Shown: positions 45,661 through 53,956 of the stretch, one piece after another | Layout: every line of letters begins with the position of its first letter | Position numbering within the stretch: position 1 is the first letter of the stretch | NCBI GenBank assembly: GCA_964580585.1 | Contig: CAZOKZ010000006.1 | Location: 1 to 64,000, forward strand | Reading direction: 5' to 3' | From: CAZOKZ01 sp964580585 | GTDB lineage: Bacteria; Sumerlaeota; Sumerlaeia; SLMS01; JAHLLQ01 | Length of the DNA stretch: 64,000 bases | Made by a program: the position numbers and the translations under genes | Notes under the pieces: model-generated | The model's input: only the letters and a program-made list of their open reading frames with translations | Told to the model about the DNA's origin: nothing | Databases searched by the model: none

Positions 45661-46044
45661 TTAATCCTGCACGTAGGGCAGCAGGGCCAGATGGCGTGCG
45701 CGTTTGATGGCGCGGGTGACCATGCGTTGGAACTTGGCCGAGGTGCCTGTCATGCGACGGGGCATAATCTTGCCGCGGTCCGTGATGAACCGTTGCAGGG
45801 TTTTAACGTCTTTGTAGTCGATGTATTCTGCTTTGATCATTGTGAAGTAGCAGACTTTGCGACGGGGGAAACGACGACGACGAGGGCCGCCACGGTCTCC
45901 ACCACGATCGCCGCCGCGGTCACCGCCGCGGTCACCACCGCGATCGCCACCGCGTCCGCCGCCACCGGGGCCACGTCCATATGAACGAGGTCCGCTGTTT
46001 TCGTTGCTGCTATCTGCAGATTTGCGTGTCACTTCATCACTCAT
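45661..46044 (-). CDS. rpsR: Ribosomal protein S18 with Gly/Arg/Asp-repeat N-terminus
   Basis: 127 residues; GAGGAAGG lies 9 bases before the ATG. The C-terminal 70 are ordinary S18: KVCYFTMIKAEYIDYKDVKTL, RFITDRGKIMPRRMTGTSAK and FQRMVTRAIKRARHLALLPY. It joins S6 in the 30S platform. The first 55 residues are not part of the family: a Ser/Asn start, then a Gly-rich run with five GGDR units and PRRRRFPRRK. The DNA there is a run of 12-base repeats (about 45895-45960), so it can expand or contract. It could act as an RNA-binding tail like RGG boxes. Confidence 0.93.
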   Translation of the reverse strand: MSDEVTRKSADSSNENSGPRSYGRGPGGGGRGGDRGGDRGGDRGGDRGGDRGGPRRRRFPRRKVCYFTMIKAEYIDYKDVKTLQRFITDRGKIMPRRMTGTSAKFQRMVTRAIKRARHLALLPYVQD

Positions 46045-46078
46045 GAGTAGATGCCTTCCTCAAGGAATTTCAGAAATT

Positions 46079-46582
46079 TCAAAACGGAAGATCGTCTTCC
46101 GTTTGGTCGTAATTCGACGATGGGTCGTCGTGAGAGGAATCTGCGCCAGCCGAAGCGTCTTCGCGGGCGCGGGAGCCGGACCAGGAATCCTGGCGGTTGG
46201 AGTATCCGCCGGGTGCGGATTGCTGGTAGCCACCACCGCTGCCGCCGCTGGCTCCTTCGGGGCGAGCGCCGAAGCGGATGTTGTCTGCCACGACGAGGAT
46301 TTTTGTGCGTTTTTCGCCTTGGGCTGTTTGAAACTGGTCCATTTTCAGTCGGCCTTCGACCAGGACCTGGCTGCCTTTGCGCAGGTATTGGCTGCAGAGT
46401 TCGGCTGTTTTGTTCCAGGTTTCAATATCGATGAACAAGGTTTCTTCGCGCTGTTCGCCTTGAGCTTTGTACCGCCGGTTGACGGCTAAACCGAGTTTGC
46501 AGACCTGAGCTCCGCTCGGAAGGAAACGCGACTCGGGGTCGCGTGTCAAATTGCCGATCAGAATGACTTTATTCAGTTCCAT
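46079..46582 (-). CDS. ssb: Single-stranded DNA-binding protein
   Basis: 167 residues. The OB fold spans about 1-110 (NKVILIGNLTRDPESRFLPSG, VCKLGLAVNRRY, LFIDIETWNKTAELC, GSQVLVEGRLKMDQ). A flexible Gly/Ser-rich linker follows and the acidic tip is EDDLPF, the site that recruits repair and replication partners. Set between rpsF and rpsR, the conserved order in many bacteria. The ribosome site is weak, so translation may be coupled to the upstream gene, 68 bases away. Confidence 0.95.
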   Translation of the reverse strand: MELNKVILIGNLTRDPESRFLPSGAQVCKLGLAVNRRYKAQGEQREETLFIDIETWNKTAELCSQYLRKGSQVLVEGRLKMDQFQTAQGEKRTKILVVADNIRFGARPEGASGGSGGGYQQSAPGGYSNRQDSWSGSRAREDASAGADSSHDDPSSNYDQTEDDLPF

Positions 46583-46650
46583 GTTCTCAAATCGCTTTTC
46601 TGGGTCGAAGGCTGACGACGAACGGGATCGAACGAGCCGTTTTTACGGGC

Positions 46651-47109
46651 TTATTCGGTCGCGGCGCTGGCTTCCTTGGGGGCATCGGCTGCGGGGGCGG
46701 CGCTAGGCGCGGGGCCGCGGGATTCACGGTTGTCGCCGTGGGGACGACGATTGCCGCCGGGGCGATAACTGTAGCGGGCCAATTCTTCGGGAGAAGGCGG
46801 GTTGCCTTTCGATTTGCCGATGACGGCAACGGTCACGAGCGAACGAAGGATTTCTTCGGTGATGCGCAGGTGACGGTTGAGTTCGGGGAGAACGGCGTTG
46901 TCGGTCGGGGTGTCGAACGTGAGGACGAAGTAATAGCCTTCGCGGCGACGATTGATGGGGTATGCCAGACGGCGTTTGCCCCATGCTTCGCGCGAATCGA
47001 TCGTTCCGCCGTTTTTGGTGATGAGTTCCTCGATTTTTTCGATCGAGGCGATTTGTTGCTCTTCGGTGCGTGTTGCTTCAAACACGACAACTGCTTCATA
47101 CTTAGGCAC
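46651..47109 (-). CDS. rpsF: Ribosomal protein S6
   Basis: 152 residues from a GTG at 47109 with GGGAGG 10 bases upstream; longer frames add unconserved residues. The S6 core is intact: KYEAVVVFEATRTEEQQIAS, TIDSREAWGKRRLAYPINRRREGYY and FDTPTDNAVLPELNRHLRITE, then EILRSLVTV. S6 pairs with S18 on the 30S platform. About 50 extra C-terminal residues are Pro/Arg/Ala-rich (YRPGGNRRPHGDNRES) and probably disordered. First gene of the operon; its promoter lies in 47110-47299. Confidence 0.93.
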   Translation of the reverse strand: MPKYEAVVVFEATRTEEQQIASIEKIEELITKNGGTIDSREAWGKRRLAYPINRRREGYYFVLTFDTPTDNAVLPELNRHLRITEEILRSLVTVAVIGKSKGNPPSPEELARYSYRPGGNRRPHGDNRESRGPAPSAAPAADAPKEASAATE

Positions 47110-47299
47110 GGATTTCGGGCCTCCCTTCGGTCTATTGGTCTCGGGCGACACATGGCCCGGGACAGGGAAGAGCATCGCGTCCGCCGTGAGCGGTCCGCGA
47201 AGGAAGGGAGAACTAACGGCGGGGACCCCGCGCCTGTCAAGAGGCAAATCGCTTGAATTTTAGTCGAGGGGCTGATTTTGGGGGATTTAGGGTGGGGAA

Positions 47300-48265
47300 T
47301 CAGGCATCGGGGTCCTCGAGCACACGAGCACGCACGAAATGGTCGAAAGCAAGATCGGCGTCGGAGGAAAGCATCTGGCGAATGGCGCTGAGTGCTCGTT
47401 CTTGTCTCAGGGGATAGATAAATATCATGAAAACCATCAAAAAGATAACTTGAAAACCTAGAAATGCACTGAATTGTCGCACAATAAGGGTGAACATAAA
47501 TGAGGTAGGAAGGTAGATAAAGAAGTAAATCATAGGTGTTGAAAGACATCCCCGACGAATTGATTCAAATGGGATCGATGGATAATTTGTTTGGAGAACC
47601 GGATGATCACTGCACCATGAAAGAAATATTTTGGCGATGTGGTTTTTTGTCGCGATACTCGGCCCCTGGAAAAATTTCGAATGGAAAAAAATATAACATG
47701 AGGACACAATGATTATGACGATAAGGGGTGAAAGCACCTCCTCGATTTGCAATGAAAAGTAGATGAGAATACTCGTTCCGCAAATCACACTCAGTACCAT
47801 GAATACAAAAAAAAGTTTCCATGTGCGGGCACGTAATTCCAGGTACATCGCTTCCAATATTTCGTTTCCTTTTATTCCAGACTGCCACAAATCCAAAACA
47901 ATAGGGAACTGGGCGCGATTCGGTTTAAGTATCTGACAGAGCGTTCGTGAAATTGTTGGGGACATTATCCTGGGTGCAGGCAAAAGGGGCTTTGTTTGCA
48001 ATAGTTTTTGGACTATCCAAAGGATCATAATGAATATTATGAGGGCACAAAGGGGATTGAAAATGACGAGTAAAAAAATGAAAAGGAACAAGGTGTGAAT
48101 GGGCAAAAACGTCTGGTAAAGTTGAAAACCGTGTAGAAGGAAAATTGAACGTATCGAATGGCGTGGATAGAATAATTGAAACAACGTATTCGTGTCCTCG
48201 GCTTCGAGGAGCGGATCGAGGCGGCGTAGCCAGTCGGGAAAGATTTGCTTTTGCGCGTCAGGCAT
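47300..48265 (-). CDS. Membrane protein, tandem paralogue 4 of 4
   Basis: 321 residues from the ATG at 48265, whose ATGCCTGA overlaps the stop of the upstream paralogue by 8 bases, so translation is coupled. The family N-terminus is PDWLRRLDPLLEAEDTNTLF; about 105-130 the second signature reads LDLWQSGIKGNEILEAMYLE. Around it are about seven hydrophobic segments, including two N-terminal and several C-terminal ones, and it ends VLEDPDA. I do not recognise the family. This copy is clearly more AT-rich than its neighbour at 48258-49283, although the gene junctions are identical in design. An inner-membrane location is likely; function unknown. Confidence 0.75.
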   Translation of the reverse strand: MPDAQKQIFPDWLRRLDPLLEAEDTNTLFQLFYPRHSIRSIFLLHGFQLYQTFLPIHTLFLFIFLLVIFNPLCALIIFIMILWIVQKLLQTKPLLPAPRIMSPTISRTLCQILKPNRAQFPIVLDLWQSGIKGNEILEAMYLELRARTWKLFFVFMVLSVICGTSILIYFSLQIEEVLSPLIVIIIVSSCYIFFHSKFFQGPSIATKNHIAKIFLSWCSDHPVLQTNYPSIPFESIRRGCLSTPMIYFFIYLPTSFMFTLIVRQFSAFLGFQVIFLMVFMIFIYPLRQERALSAIRQMLSSDADLAFDHFVRARVLEDPDA

Positions 48266-49283
48266 CGGGGTCCTCGAGCAGTTGCGTGCGGATGAAGCGG
48301 TCGAAGGAATGGACGGCGTTTTCCAGAAGGACGGCGTGGCGTTCCATGCTTTGCGCAACGACGACGCCGTGTTGAAGGTACAGGAGCAGCGAGATGACTG
48401 CGATCATGCTGGACCCGATGTAAACGGCAGGGATGTTCAGGTCGATGCGTTCGGATTGGTCGAGCGGAAACGCACCGATCATATCAAGATACCCGAAGAG
48501 GAGAATTCCGGCAATGATGCTTTGCAATGCGAGGAAAATCATGGTCACCAGGCTGTTGGCGGTGGCGCGTATCGAATGGCTGAGGGTGGCGCGAAGCGCC
48601 GATTGTGTCTGCCAGAGCACCAGGCGTGGTTCAAGGTGGTAGATGCGCACGATTGGAATCCCAGAGGCGATTGTTAATTCGCCTACCGAATAGGCAAGAA
48701 ACCCGAATGAGCCGAGAAACAGAAAGCCGCCCAGTGAAAAGATGTCGGCGTCGCGGGTGACTACGATCAGGCAGACGAGCAGAAGGAGGCTCCAAATACC
48801 GAGCAAGACGTTCCACGGTTTTTCGCGCTTTTCCAGGTAGATGGCTTCCAGGACGTCGCGTCCTGTAAAGCCCGCGAGCCAGATTTCGCGCGCGGCCGAT
48901 TCGTGCAGGCCGTCGCGAGTGAAGACTTGCGAGACGGTGAGCGGCAAATGAGGCGTGCGGCGCCGGTGGACACGAAAGGATGCGTAGGAAAACAGGAGTA
49001 GAACGAACAGCGCGGGGATTGCAAGGAGGCCGATGAAACGCGAAAGCGCCAAGGCAAGGACGAGAAGTATAAAGTTAAGGACAATGCCGTGCGAGGCAAT
49101 GTCCCACGACCACAGCGTGCGCAGATGAGCCGCCATGGTGGGGCGCGCGTGAACCGTGCGGCGCAGACGAAAGGCCTGGTAAAGGGCGTTGGTGTCCTCG
49201 GCTGCCAGCAACGGATCGAATCGCCGCAACCAGTCCGGAAAGGCAGGAGGGGGACTCGGAAGTTCGCGCTCGTTTTCAGGCAT
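48258..49283 (-). CDS. Membrane protein, tandem paralogue 3 of 4
   Basis: 341 residues; the ATG overlaps the upstream stop as ATGCCTGA. N-terminal motif PDWLRRFDPLLAAEDTNALYQAFRLRR, then two hydrophobic segments (about 65-95), the second signature AREIWLAGFTGRDVLEAIYLEK (about 133-154), two further segments (about 160-200) and two near 245-305. C-terminus SFDRFIRTQLLEDPDA. The soluble N-terminus and the loop between membrane pairs are the conserved parts. Not similar to any transporter or enzyme I recognise. Part of a four-gene operon read toward 47300. Confidence 0.78.
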   Translation of the reverse strand: MPENERELPSPPPAFPDWLRRFDPLLAAEDTNALYQAFRLRRTVHARPTMAAHLRTLWSWDIASHGIVLNFILLVLALALSRFIGLLAIPALFVLLLFSYASFRVHRRRTPHLPLTVSQVFTRDGLHESAAREIWLAGFTGRDVLEAIYLEKREKPWNVLLGIWSLLLLVCLIVVTRDADIFSLGGFLFLGSFGFLAYSVGELTIASGIPIVRIYHLEPRLVLWQTQSALRATLSHSIRATANSLVTMIFLALQSIIAGILLFGYLDMIGAFPLDQSERIDLNIPAVYIGSSMIAVISLLLYLQHGVVVAQSMERHAVLLENAVHSFDRFIRTQLLEDPDA

Positions 49284-50202
49284 TCGATTGTTCTGTGGTT
49301 TGGTGTGGTTGCTTGTCTTGTAAAACGTAATGAACGATGAGTTTCTCGTAGGCGCTATCGGCTTTTTCGAGAGATTTTTGGTAACGGCGAATCAGGAAGG
49401 CGCGCGCCTGCTTGCGCGTCAGTTGAGTCAGGCATCCGATAGTGATGAAAAACGCGGAGAGCACGGTCAGAACACTGTGGCGGTTGAAGTAATTCACGAG
49501 TCCTTGAGGAAGGAAGGCGGCGCCGATTTCGAAGATCACCGTGAGAAAAATTCCGATCAACGTGAAGACAAAGACGGCAGTTATCATCCAAGGAATGAGG
49601 GAAAGAAATTGATCCATCGTGGTGGTAATGGTGTGGCGCAGCTTGGGGCCGAGTTCAATGGGTGTCAGCCATCGATCGATAGGAACCATCACGAATTGTT
49701 GGCGAGCGGTTTCGATCCCGAGGATGAAGGCGAAAAAAAATACCTGCCAGACGAAGTAGGCGGTGGCGAGAATGAAAACCAGATGCATCAGGCTGAGAGT
49801 TCGATCGAAAAAAGACGCTGCCACGATCAATAGGTATGCAATGACCGCGAACCACTCCGATTGTTTCCACATCAAGCGTCCTTCGAGATATAAAGTTTCA
49901 ACGATGTCGCGTCCCGTGTTGGGAGTTAACCAGATGTCGGTGGCGGCCTGAAGAAGAATGCCTTTTTCAGAGTAAACGTCCGAAAGTCTGCGGGGCAGAA
50001 AAGGGGTCAAGTTGCGTTTGTCCCAGCGACCAACGCCTGGGGCTTTTGACGGGGCAAAAAATTTTCGTCCGTGAACTTTGCGACGGCGGTAGAAGGCCTG
50101 GAACAGGCAATTGGTTTTTTCGGCGTCAAGTGTTGGGTCGTTGCGTCGCATCCATTCGGAGAATGCAGGCGGAGTTTCAGTTTCGGACGAGGGTTTGACC
50201 AT
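49276..50202 (-). CDS. Membrane protein, tandem paralogue 2 of 4
   Basis: 308 residues from the ATG at 50202, which overlaps the first paralogue by 26 bases; the frame is open further upstream but lacks the family start there. Family features: PAFSEWMRRNDPTLDAEKTNCLFQAFYRRRKVHG at the N-terminus (in two parts), ATDIWLTPNTGRDIVETLYLEG in the middle, and four to five hydrophobic segments. The C-terminal DSAYEKLIVHYVLQDKQPHQ corresponds to the other members' FDRF region. No ribosome site of note, consistent with coupling to the upstream gene. Function unknown. Confidence 0.75.
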   Translation of the reverse strand: MVKPSSETETPPAFSEWMRRNDPTLDAEKTNCLFQAFYRRRKVHGRKFFAPSKAPGVGRWDKRNLTPFLPRRLSDVYSEKGILLQAATDIWLTPNTGRDIVETLYLEGRLMWKQSEWFAVIAYLLIVAASFFDRTLSLMHLVFILATAYFVWQVFFFAFILGIETARQQFVMVPIDRWLTPIELGPKLRHTITTTMDQFLSLIPWMITAVFVFTLIGIFLTVIFEIGAAFLPQGLVNYFNRHSVLTVLSAFFITIGCLTQLTRKQARAFLIRRYQKSLEKADSAYEKLIVHYVLQDKQPHQTTEQSNA

Positions 50203-51103
50203 GGGAGGCGGTGGCTTTCGCTTGGTGGTTGCTGTATTCTTCGAAAACGAATCGTTCCATGAATTGCGGATAAAGTTCGTTGATGCGGTCGAACCGGGCG
50301 CGAATTTTCTCGCACCGGTTGGGACGCGGCCAACGACGATTAATTTCGATGATGAGCGACAATGAGAACAGGAGGACAATCGAGATTACATGGCAAGGCC
50401 ATTCGATAATGATTTTGATCATGAAAGGATTCGATTTGTAGGGCTGCGAATTAACCCATCGCTCGAATTGAGCGGCCCCCCATATCGCAAGAAAGATAAG
50501 CAACGACATCCAAAACAAAATCTTCAAACTGAGGAAAATCATGGGGAAATGTTCGTGTCGAAAACGGTCCCATGCATTGTCCGGGGTTTGAAAAATATGT
50601 TCGAGGAGTTTGAGTGATGTATCGGAACCCGGAGTTCGAATCACTTGGATTGGCGTGAATAAGCAGCATCCCGTCCAGACAATCATCAAACACATTCCCA
50701 TTAGACTTAAAGGTGAGCCGAAAACCAGATACACTCCCAACGCGATCAACCAGATGAATATAAAGATGGAGGAGATTTCATTTCTTAACAAATTATTTTC
50801 CAGGTAGATTGCCTCGGCGAGATCGCGGCCCGATGCACCGGTCATCCAGATATCAATGGCGGCAGATCGCACAAACCCCAGAGGTCCGAAAACATTTGTC
50901 AAATAGAACGGAAGCGTATTCACCAGAATGGGTTTATGGGGACTGATGTTTGGCGGCAAGCTTTGGCCTTTGAGAAGACGTAGCGGATCCATATGATTGC
51001 GTCGTTCGTGAAACGCCTGGAACAATGCGTTCGTGTCCTCGGCGGCGAGGAGCGGATCGACTTTTCGCATCTTCTCGTTGAAAACAGGTTGGGTTTTGCT
51101 CAT
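50177..51103 (-). CDS. Membrane protein, tandem paralogue 1 of 4
   Basis: 308 residues, first gene of the overlapping set. N-terminal signature KMRKVDPLLAAEDTNALFQAFHERR, middle signature AAIDIWMTGASGRDLAEAIYLEN, then membrane pairs at about 110-150 and 190-260. The C-terminal ARFDRINELYPQFMERFVFEEY is the equivalent of the FDRFIR element in its siblings. Only a weak ribosome site is present. The start is divergent from the EI24-like gene with 125 bases between. Same unrecognised family as the three following genes. Confidence 0.75.
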   Translation of the reverse strand: MSKTQPVFNEKMRKVDPLLAAEDTNALFQAFHERRNHMDPLRLLKGQSLPPNISPHKPILVNTLPFYLTNVFGPLGFVRSAAIDIWMTGASGRDLAEAIYLENNLLRNEISSIFIFIWLIALGVYLVFGSPLSLMGMCLMIVWTGCCLFTPIQVIRTPGSDTSLKLLEHIFQTPDNAWDRFRHEHFPMIFLSLKILFWMSLLIFLAIWGAAQFERWVNSQPYKSNPFMIKIIIEWPCHVISIVLLFSLSLIIEINRRWPRPNRCEKIRARFDRINELYPQFMERFVFEEYSNHQAKATASHGQTLVRN

Positions 51104-51228
51104 CGAATTTGCTCGTTGGCCGGGGATTTTTAAACAGAAACCGTTTCACCGGGTTGGATTGTGTCTCGGCTTGCGCGACTGAAGGGTTTTTATTCAACTA
51201 AACCATCGATTTGATTTCGAGGTTGGAG

Positions 51229-52074
51229 ATGAAGGTCATTCACGGCACGATGCAGGCAGTGCATTCGGCGTTTTTGAACGAAGAACCGTTGGGGTTTCGC
51301 GAAGGCGTTCAGGCGCTCTTTCGCGGTGTTCAATATTTAATCGCGAGACCGCATTATCTGGCGGTTTGCGCAGCACCGTGGGCGTTGAACCTGATCGTTG
51401 TCGGGCCGATTGTGGCGATATTGCTCAAATTTCTGGTTTACGATTGGGTGGTTGGATGGGCACCGGACCAGGATGTCTGGTGGGCGACGGCCATCGAGGT
51501 CGCTCTGCGTATTTTTATCCTGCCGACGTTGTTTGCCGTTTGGGTGGTGGTGTTTTTGCTGATGTCGATGGTGGTGGGGGCGCCTTTTCACGATAAACTG
51601 GGCGAGTTGATCGAGCAGGAGGAATTCGCTGGGCGTCCGGATTTGCTGGCACCGTCGATGCCGCTGTGGGTGGGGGTGCGGCATGCGCTCGTCGAAGCGT
51701 TGAAACGCGTCGGGGTTTTGATTCCCAGGTTGGTATTGGCGTTGTTCCTGGGGGTGATTCCGTTGGTGGGTCCGTTGATTGTGATGGTGGTTGATTTTTT
51801 TCTGGCGGCAGGATTCATGACGCTCGATGCGTTCAGCATGCCGATGGATCGGAGAGGAATTCCGCTCGAAGAAAAAATCCGTTGGGTAAAATCGAATCGG
51901 CGGTTCGCGTTGGGATTTGGGCTGCCGCTGCTGGTGTTGCCGTGCGCGTTTTTCCTGATGCCACCGTTGGCGACGGCAGCGGCGACGTTGGTTTATTGCC
52001 GGTATCGATTGCGGGAGGAAACGCAGGTGGGGACGGAAGAAAAAGCAGGAGCTGAAAGGCAAAAGGCTGAATAA
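51229..52074 (+). CDS. EI24/CysZ-like membrane protein
   Basis: 281 residues from the ATG at 51229 (GAGG 6 bases upstream); a TTG start 18 bases earlier is possible. FREGVQALFRGVQYLIARPHYLAV, then PWALNLIVVGPIVAILLKFL and VVGAPFHDKLGELIEQE are the usual EI24/CysZ-family features. Four to five membrane segments; IPLVGPLIVMVVDFFLAAGFMTLDAFSMPMDRRG follows in two parts. Known CysZ proteins import sulfate; EI24 homologues in other bacteria have no proven role. C-terminal 25 residues are charged and probably disordered. The stop codon (TAA) abuts the transposase remnant. Confidence 0.8.
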   Translation: MKVIHGTMQAVHSAFLNEEPLGFREGVQALFRGVQYLIARPHYLAVCAAPWALNLIVVGPIVAILLKFLVYDWVVGWAPDQDVWWATAIEVALRIFILPTLFAVWVVVFLLMSMVVGAPFHDKLGELIEQEEFAGRPDLLAPSMPLWVGVRHALVEALKRVGVLIPRLVLALFLGVIPLVGPLIVMVVDFFLAAGFMTLDAFSMPMDRRGIPLEEKIRWVKSNRRFALGFGLPLLVLPCAFFLMPPLATAAATLVYCRYRLREETQVGTEEKAGAERQKAE

Positions 52075-52080
52075 GAGCCT

Positions 52081-52320
52081 TTTGCCAAATGATGTGGCCG
52101 CATGATTGGAACCATCCTTTGATGTCTTGCGTGGTGACGGCGTCGAGCCCTTTGGCGACGGCGCTGCTCAGCGCTCGTGTGCCGCGAAGAAGGGCTTTCA
52201 CTTTGCTCCACATTTTCTCGATCGGGTTGAGGTTGGGGCTGTAGGCGGGCAGGAACAACAGGGTGGCTCCAGCGGCTTCGATGGCGGTTTGCCCGACGGC
52301 GCTTTGTCATGGGCTCGTTT
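52081..52320 (-). pseudogene. IS630-family transposase C-terminal remnant
   Basis: The reverse strand encodes AIEAAGATLLFLPAYSPNLNPIEKMWSKVKALLRGTRA, in two overlapping pieces, and DAVTTQDIKGWFQSCGH. This is the end of the IS630/Tc1-mariner DDE domain, with the catalytic glutamate in NPIEKMW. The N-terminal two thirds are absent and a frame break occurs near 52300 (HDKAP in one frame, GQTAIEAAG in another). No start, and the natural stop is lost. IS630 inserts at TA, and the flanking gene ends in TAA exactly at this border. Dead element. Confidence 0.8.
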
Positions 52321-52610
52321 GCCTTTGGGAGCACGACTGGATACGTATGTTTTTACGAAAATATTAATGGCGAGTTCGTCTGTAAGTTTTTTCCGAATTT
52401 CCGTAATTGTTTTTTTTTGTTTGTTTTGCAAGTGTCCTCTCGTTCGAGCGCCAGACGACTTTCAGCTTTCAGCCTACTCTGTTGCGCCGGGTCCTCAAGA
52501 TTCCGGGTGGAGTCGATTTGTGTCTGGATTTGAGCGTTTATTCAAATTTCAAATTGAAACTTTGGGCGAAAAAATACTTCTTCCAAGTTTCAGGAAAGAG
52601 TAGTTTTGCA
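52321..52610. other. Upstream region of the 52611 gene
   Basis: 290 bases of AT-rich sequence after the transposase remnant. T-runs near 52410-52425 are the only feature; the promoter of the secreted protein probably lies here. No gene seen. Confidence 0.35.
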
Positions 52611-53759
52611 ATGAAAAAACATTTGAACAAAATTTCTACTGTACTTGCCGTATCCGCACTGTTGGGATGCGCTTCTATCGCTTCCGCTGCGCCGTTTGGA
52701 TCGGGCAACATTGTTGTGCTTCGCGTTGGCGATGGTACCAGCTTGCTTGTAAACCAAACAGCAGCACCGTTATTTCTCGACGAATACCTGCCCGACGGCA
52801 CGCTTGTTCAATCGATCAGCATGCCGACCACGACTTCTGGTTCAAATCGTCGGGTAACGCTTCATGGTGTTGAAACAGCGGTTGGCGCACTAAACCGTTC
52901 TGTAAACAATCAATATTTGACGTTTGGCGGATATGACGCTGCGGTGGGAACCGCAAGCTTAACCAGTTCGACGGTTGATCGCGTCATTGCGCGTGTCGAT
53001 TCGGACGGCAATGTTAATACGACAACGACGATTTCGGATGGCTTTGGGCGTATTGCCAGTGTGATTTCCGACGACGGCTTACATTTTTGGAGCACCGGTA
53101 ATACCAGCGGTGCGAGAAACGGCGGTCTGCGTTATTCTTCGCTTCTGGGTAATTCAACAACGACCTTGGTTGTTTCTTCTCCGAATAACCTGCTGATGAC
53201 GGGTATTTTCGATGATCAACTTTATACAAGTGTTTCCTTCGGCTCAACGATCGGCGTAGCAACGTTGGGCACTGGATTGCCCGTTTCGACAGGCCAATCC
53301 ATGACTTTATTGCCCGGGTTCTTTACATCGGGAACACACGCGCCACGCGCGTATTATTTCCTCGATGCTTCGACGATTTTCCTCGTTGATACTCAGTCAC
53401 AAGCCAACCAGGGCGGATTGCAAAAATGGACGTTCAACGGATCGACATGGGACTTTGCGACAACGCCTTTCCCTATTATTTCTCCCACCACATCGGCTGG
53501 TTTGGGCGGACTGGTTGGAACGTCCAGCGGATCCAATGTTACTCTGTACGCCACGACAGTTGAAAACGAAACAACGGGCAACAGTTTGATCAAACTTGAA
53601 AGCACCGATGGCGGAGCTACATTCCCGACTATCACAGTCCTGGCATCGTCACCTGCGGGCACATTCAATACATTATTCCGCGGTGTGGCTTTCGCGCCCG
53701 AGCCTGCTGGCGCGGGTGTCGAAATGTGGGAAGAATTCGACGGCCCCCTGGCCCGATAA
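52611..53759 (+). CDS. Secreted beta-propeller-like protein
   Basis: 382 residues from the ATG at 52611 (AGGAAAGAG about 11 bases upstream), which begins a signal peptide (LNKISTVLAVSALLGCASIASA). The mature part starts PFGSGNIVVLRVGDGTSLLVNQTAAPLFLDEYLPDG in two segments and is rich in Ser, Thr and Gly, with short strands and few charges. Repeats of the type DRVIARVDSDGNV, GLHFWSTGNTSGARNGGLRY, GIFDDQLYTSVSF and YFLDASTIFLVDTQ fit a beta-propeller. The N-terminal GNIVVLRVGDG is shared by secreted proteins of several environmental lineages. It ends MWEEFDGPLAR; no sorting signal that I recognise. Function unknown. Confidence 0.72.
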   Translation: MKKHLNKISTVLAVSALLGCASIASAAPFGSGNIVVLRVGDGTSLLVNQTAAPLFLDEYLPDGTLVQSISMPTTTSGSNRRVTLHGVETAVGALNRSVNNQYLTFGGYDAAVGTASLTSSTVDRVIARVDSDGNVNTTTTISDGFGRIASVISDDGLHFWSTGNTSGARNGGLRYSSLLGNSTTTLVVSSPNNLLMTGIFDDQLYTSVSFGSTIGVATLGTGLPVSTGQSMTLLPGFFTSGTHAPRAYYFLDASTIFLVDTQSQANQGGLQKWTFNGSTWDFATTPFPIISPTTSAGLGGLVGTSSGSNVTLYATTVENETTGNSLIKLESTDGGATFPTITVLASSPAGTFNTLFRGVAFAPEPAGAGVEMWEEFDGPLAR

Positions 53760-53821
53760 GACATGCCGGATAAAAACCGGGCAAACTGCTTATCTCTCTC
53801 CTCGTCGTCAACCTGGCAGGG

Positions 53822-53956
53822 CCAGCAATGTCGAACGGAGTCAACATTGCTGGGTCCAATACGGGACTGCTGCATCGATTGCCCATTATGATGTCAAGCA
53901 ACTCGTAGCCGACTATTCGCTCGATCGGGTCAACTGGCTGGCCCGATCGAGCGAAT
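53822..53956. repeat. Two perfect hairpins between convergent genes
   Basis: First: ccagcaatgt at 53822-53831 with its complement at 53844-53853 (10 bp). Second: attcgctcgatcggg at 53915-53929 with 53942-53956 (15 bp, loop of 12); the trmL stop codon is in its loop. Neither has a T-run, so they may be weak bidirectional terminators or fixed remnants of palindromic repeats. Confidence 0.6.

Noticed and set aside
45895..45960. CRISPR or satellite array
   Set aside because: 12-base repeats inside the S18 coding frame encode GGDR units.
52198..52431. Reverse frame upstream of the IS630 remnant as the transposase N-terminus
   Set aside because: Only its last few residues (HDKAP) resemble IS630; the rest has no DDE-domain motifs.
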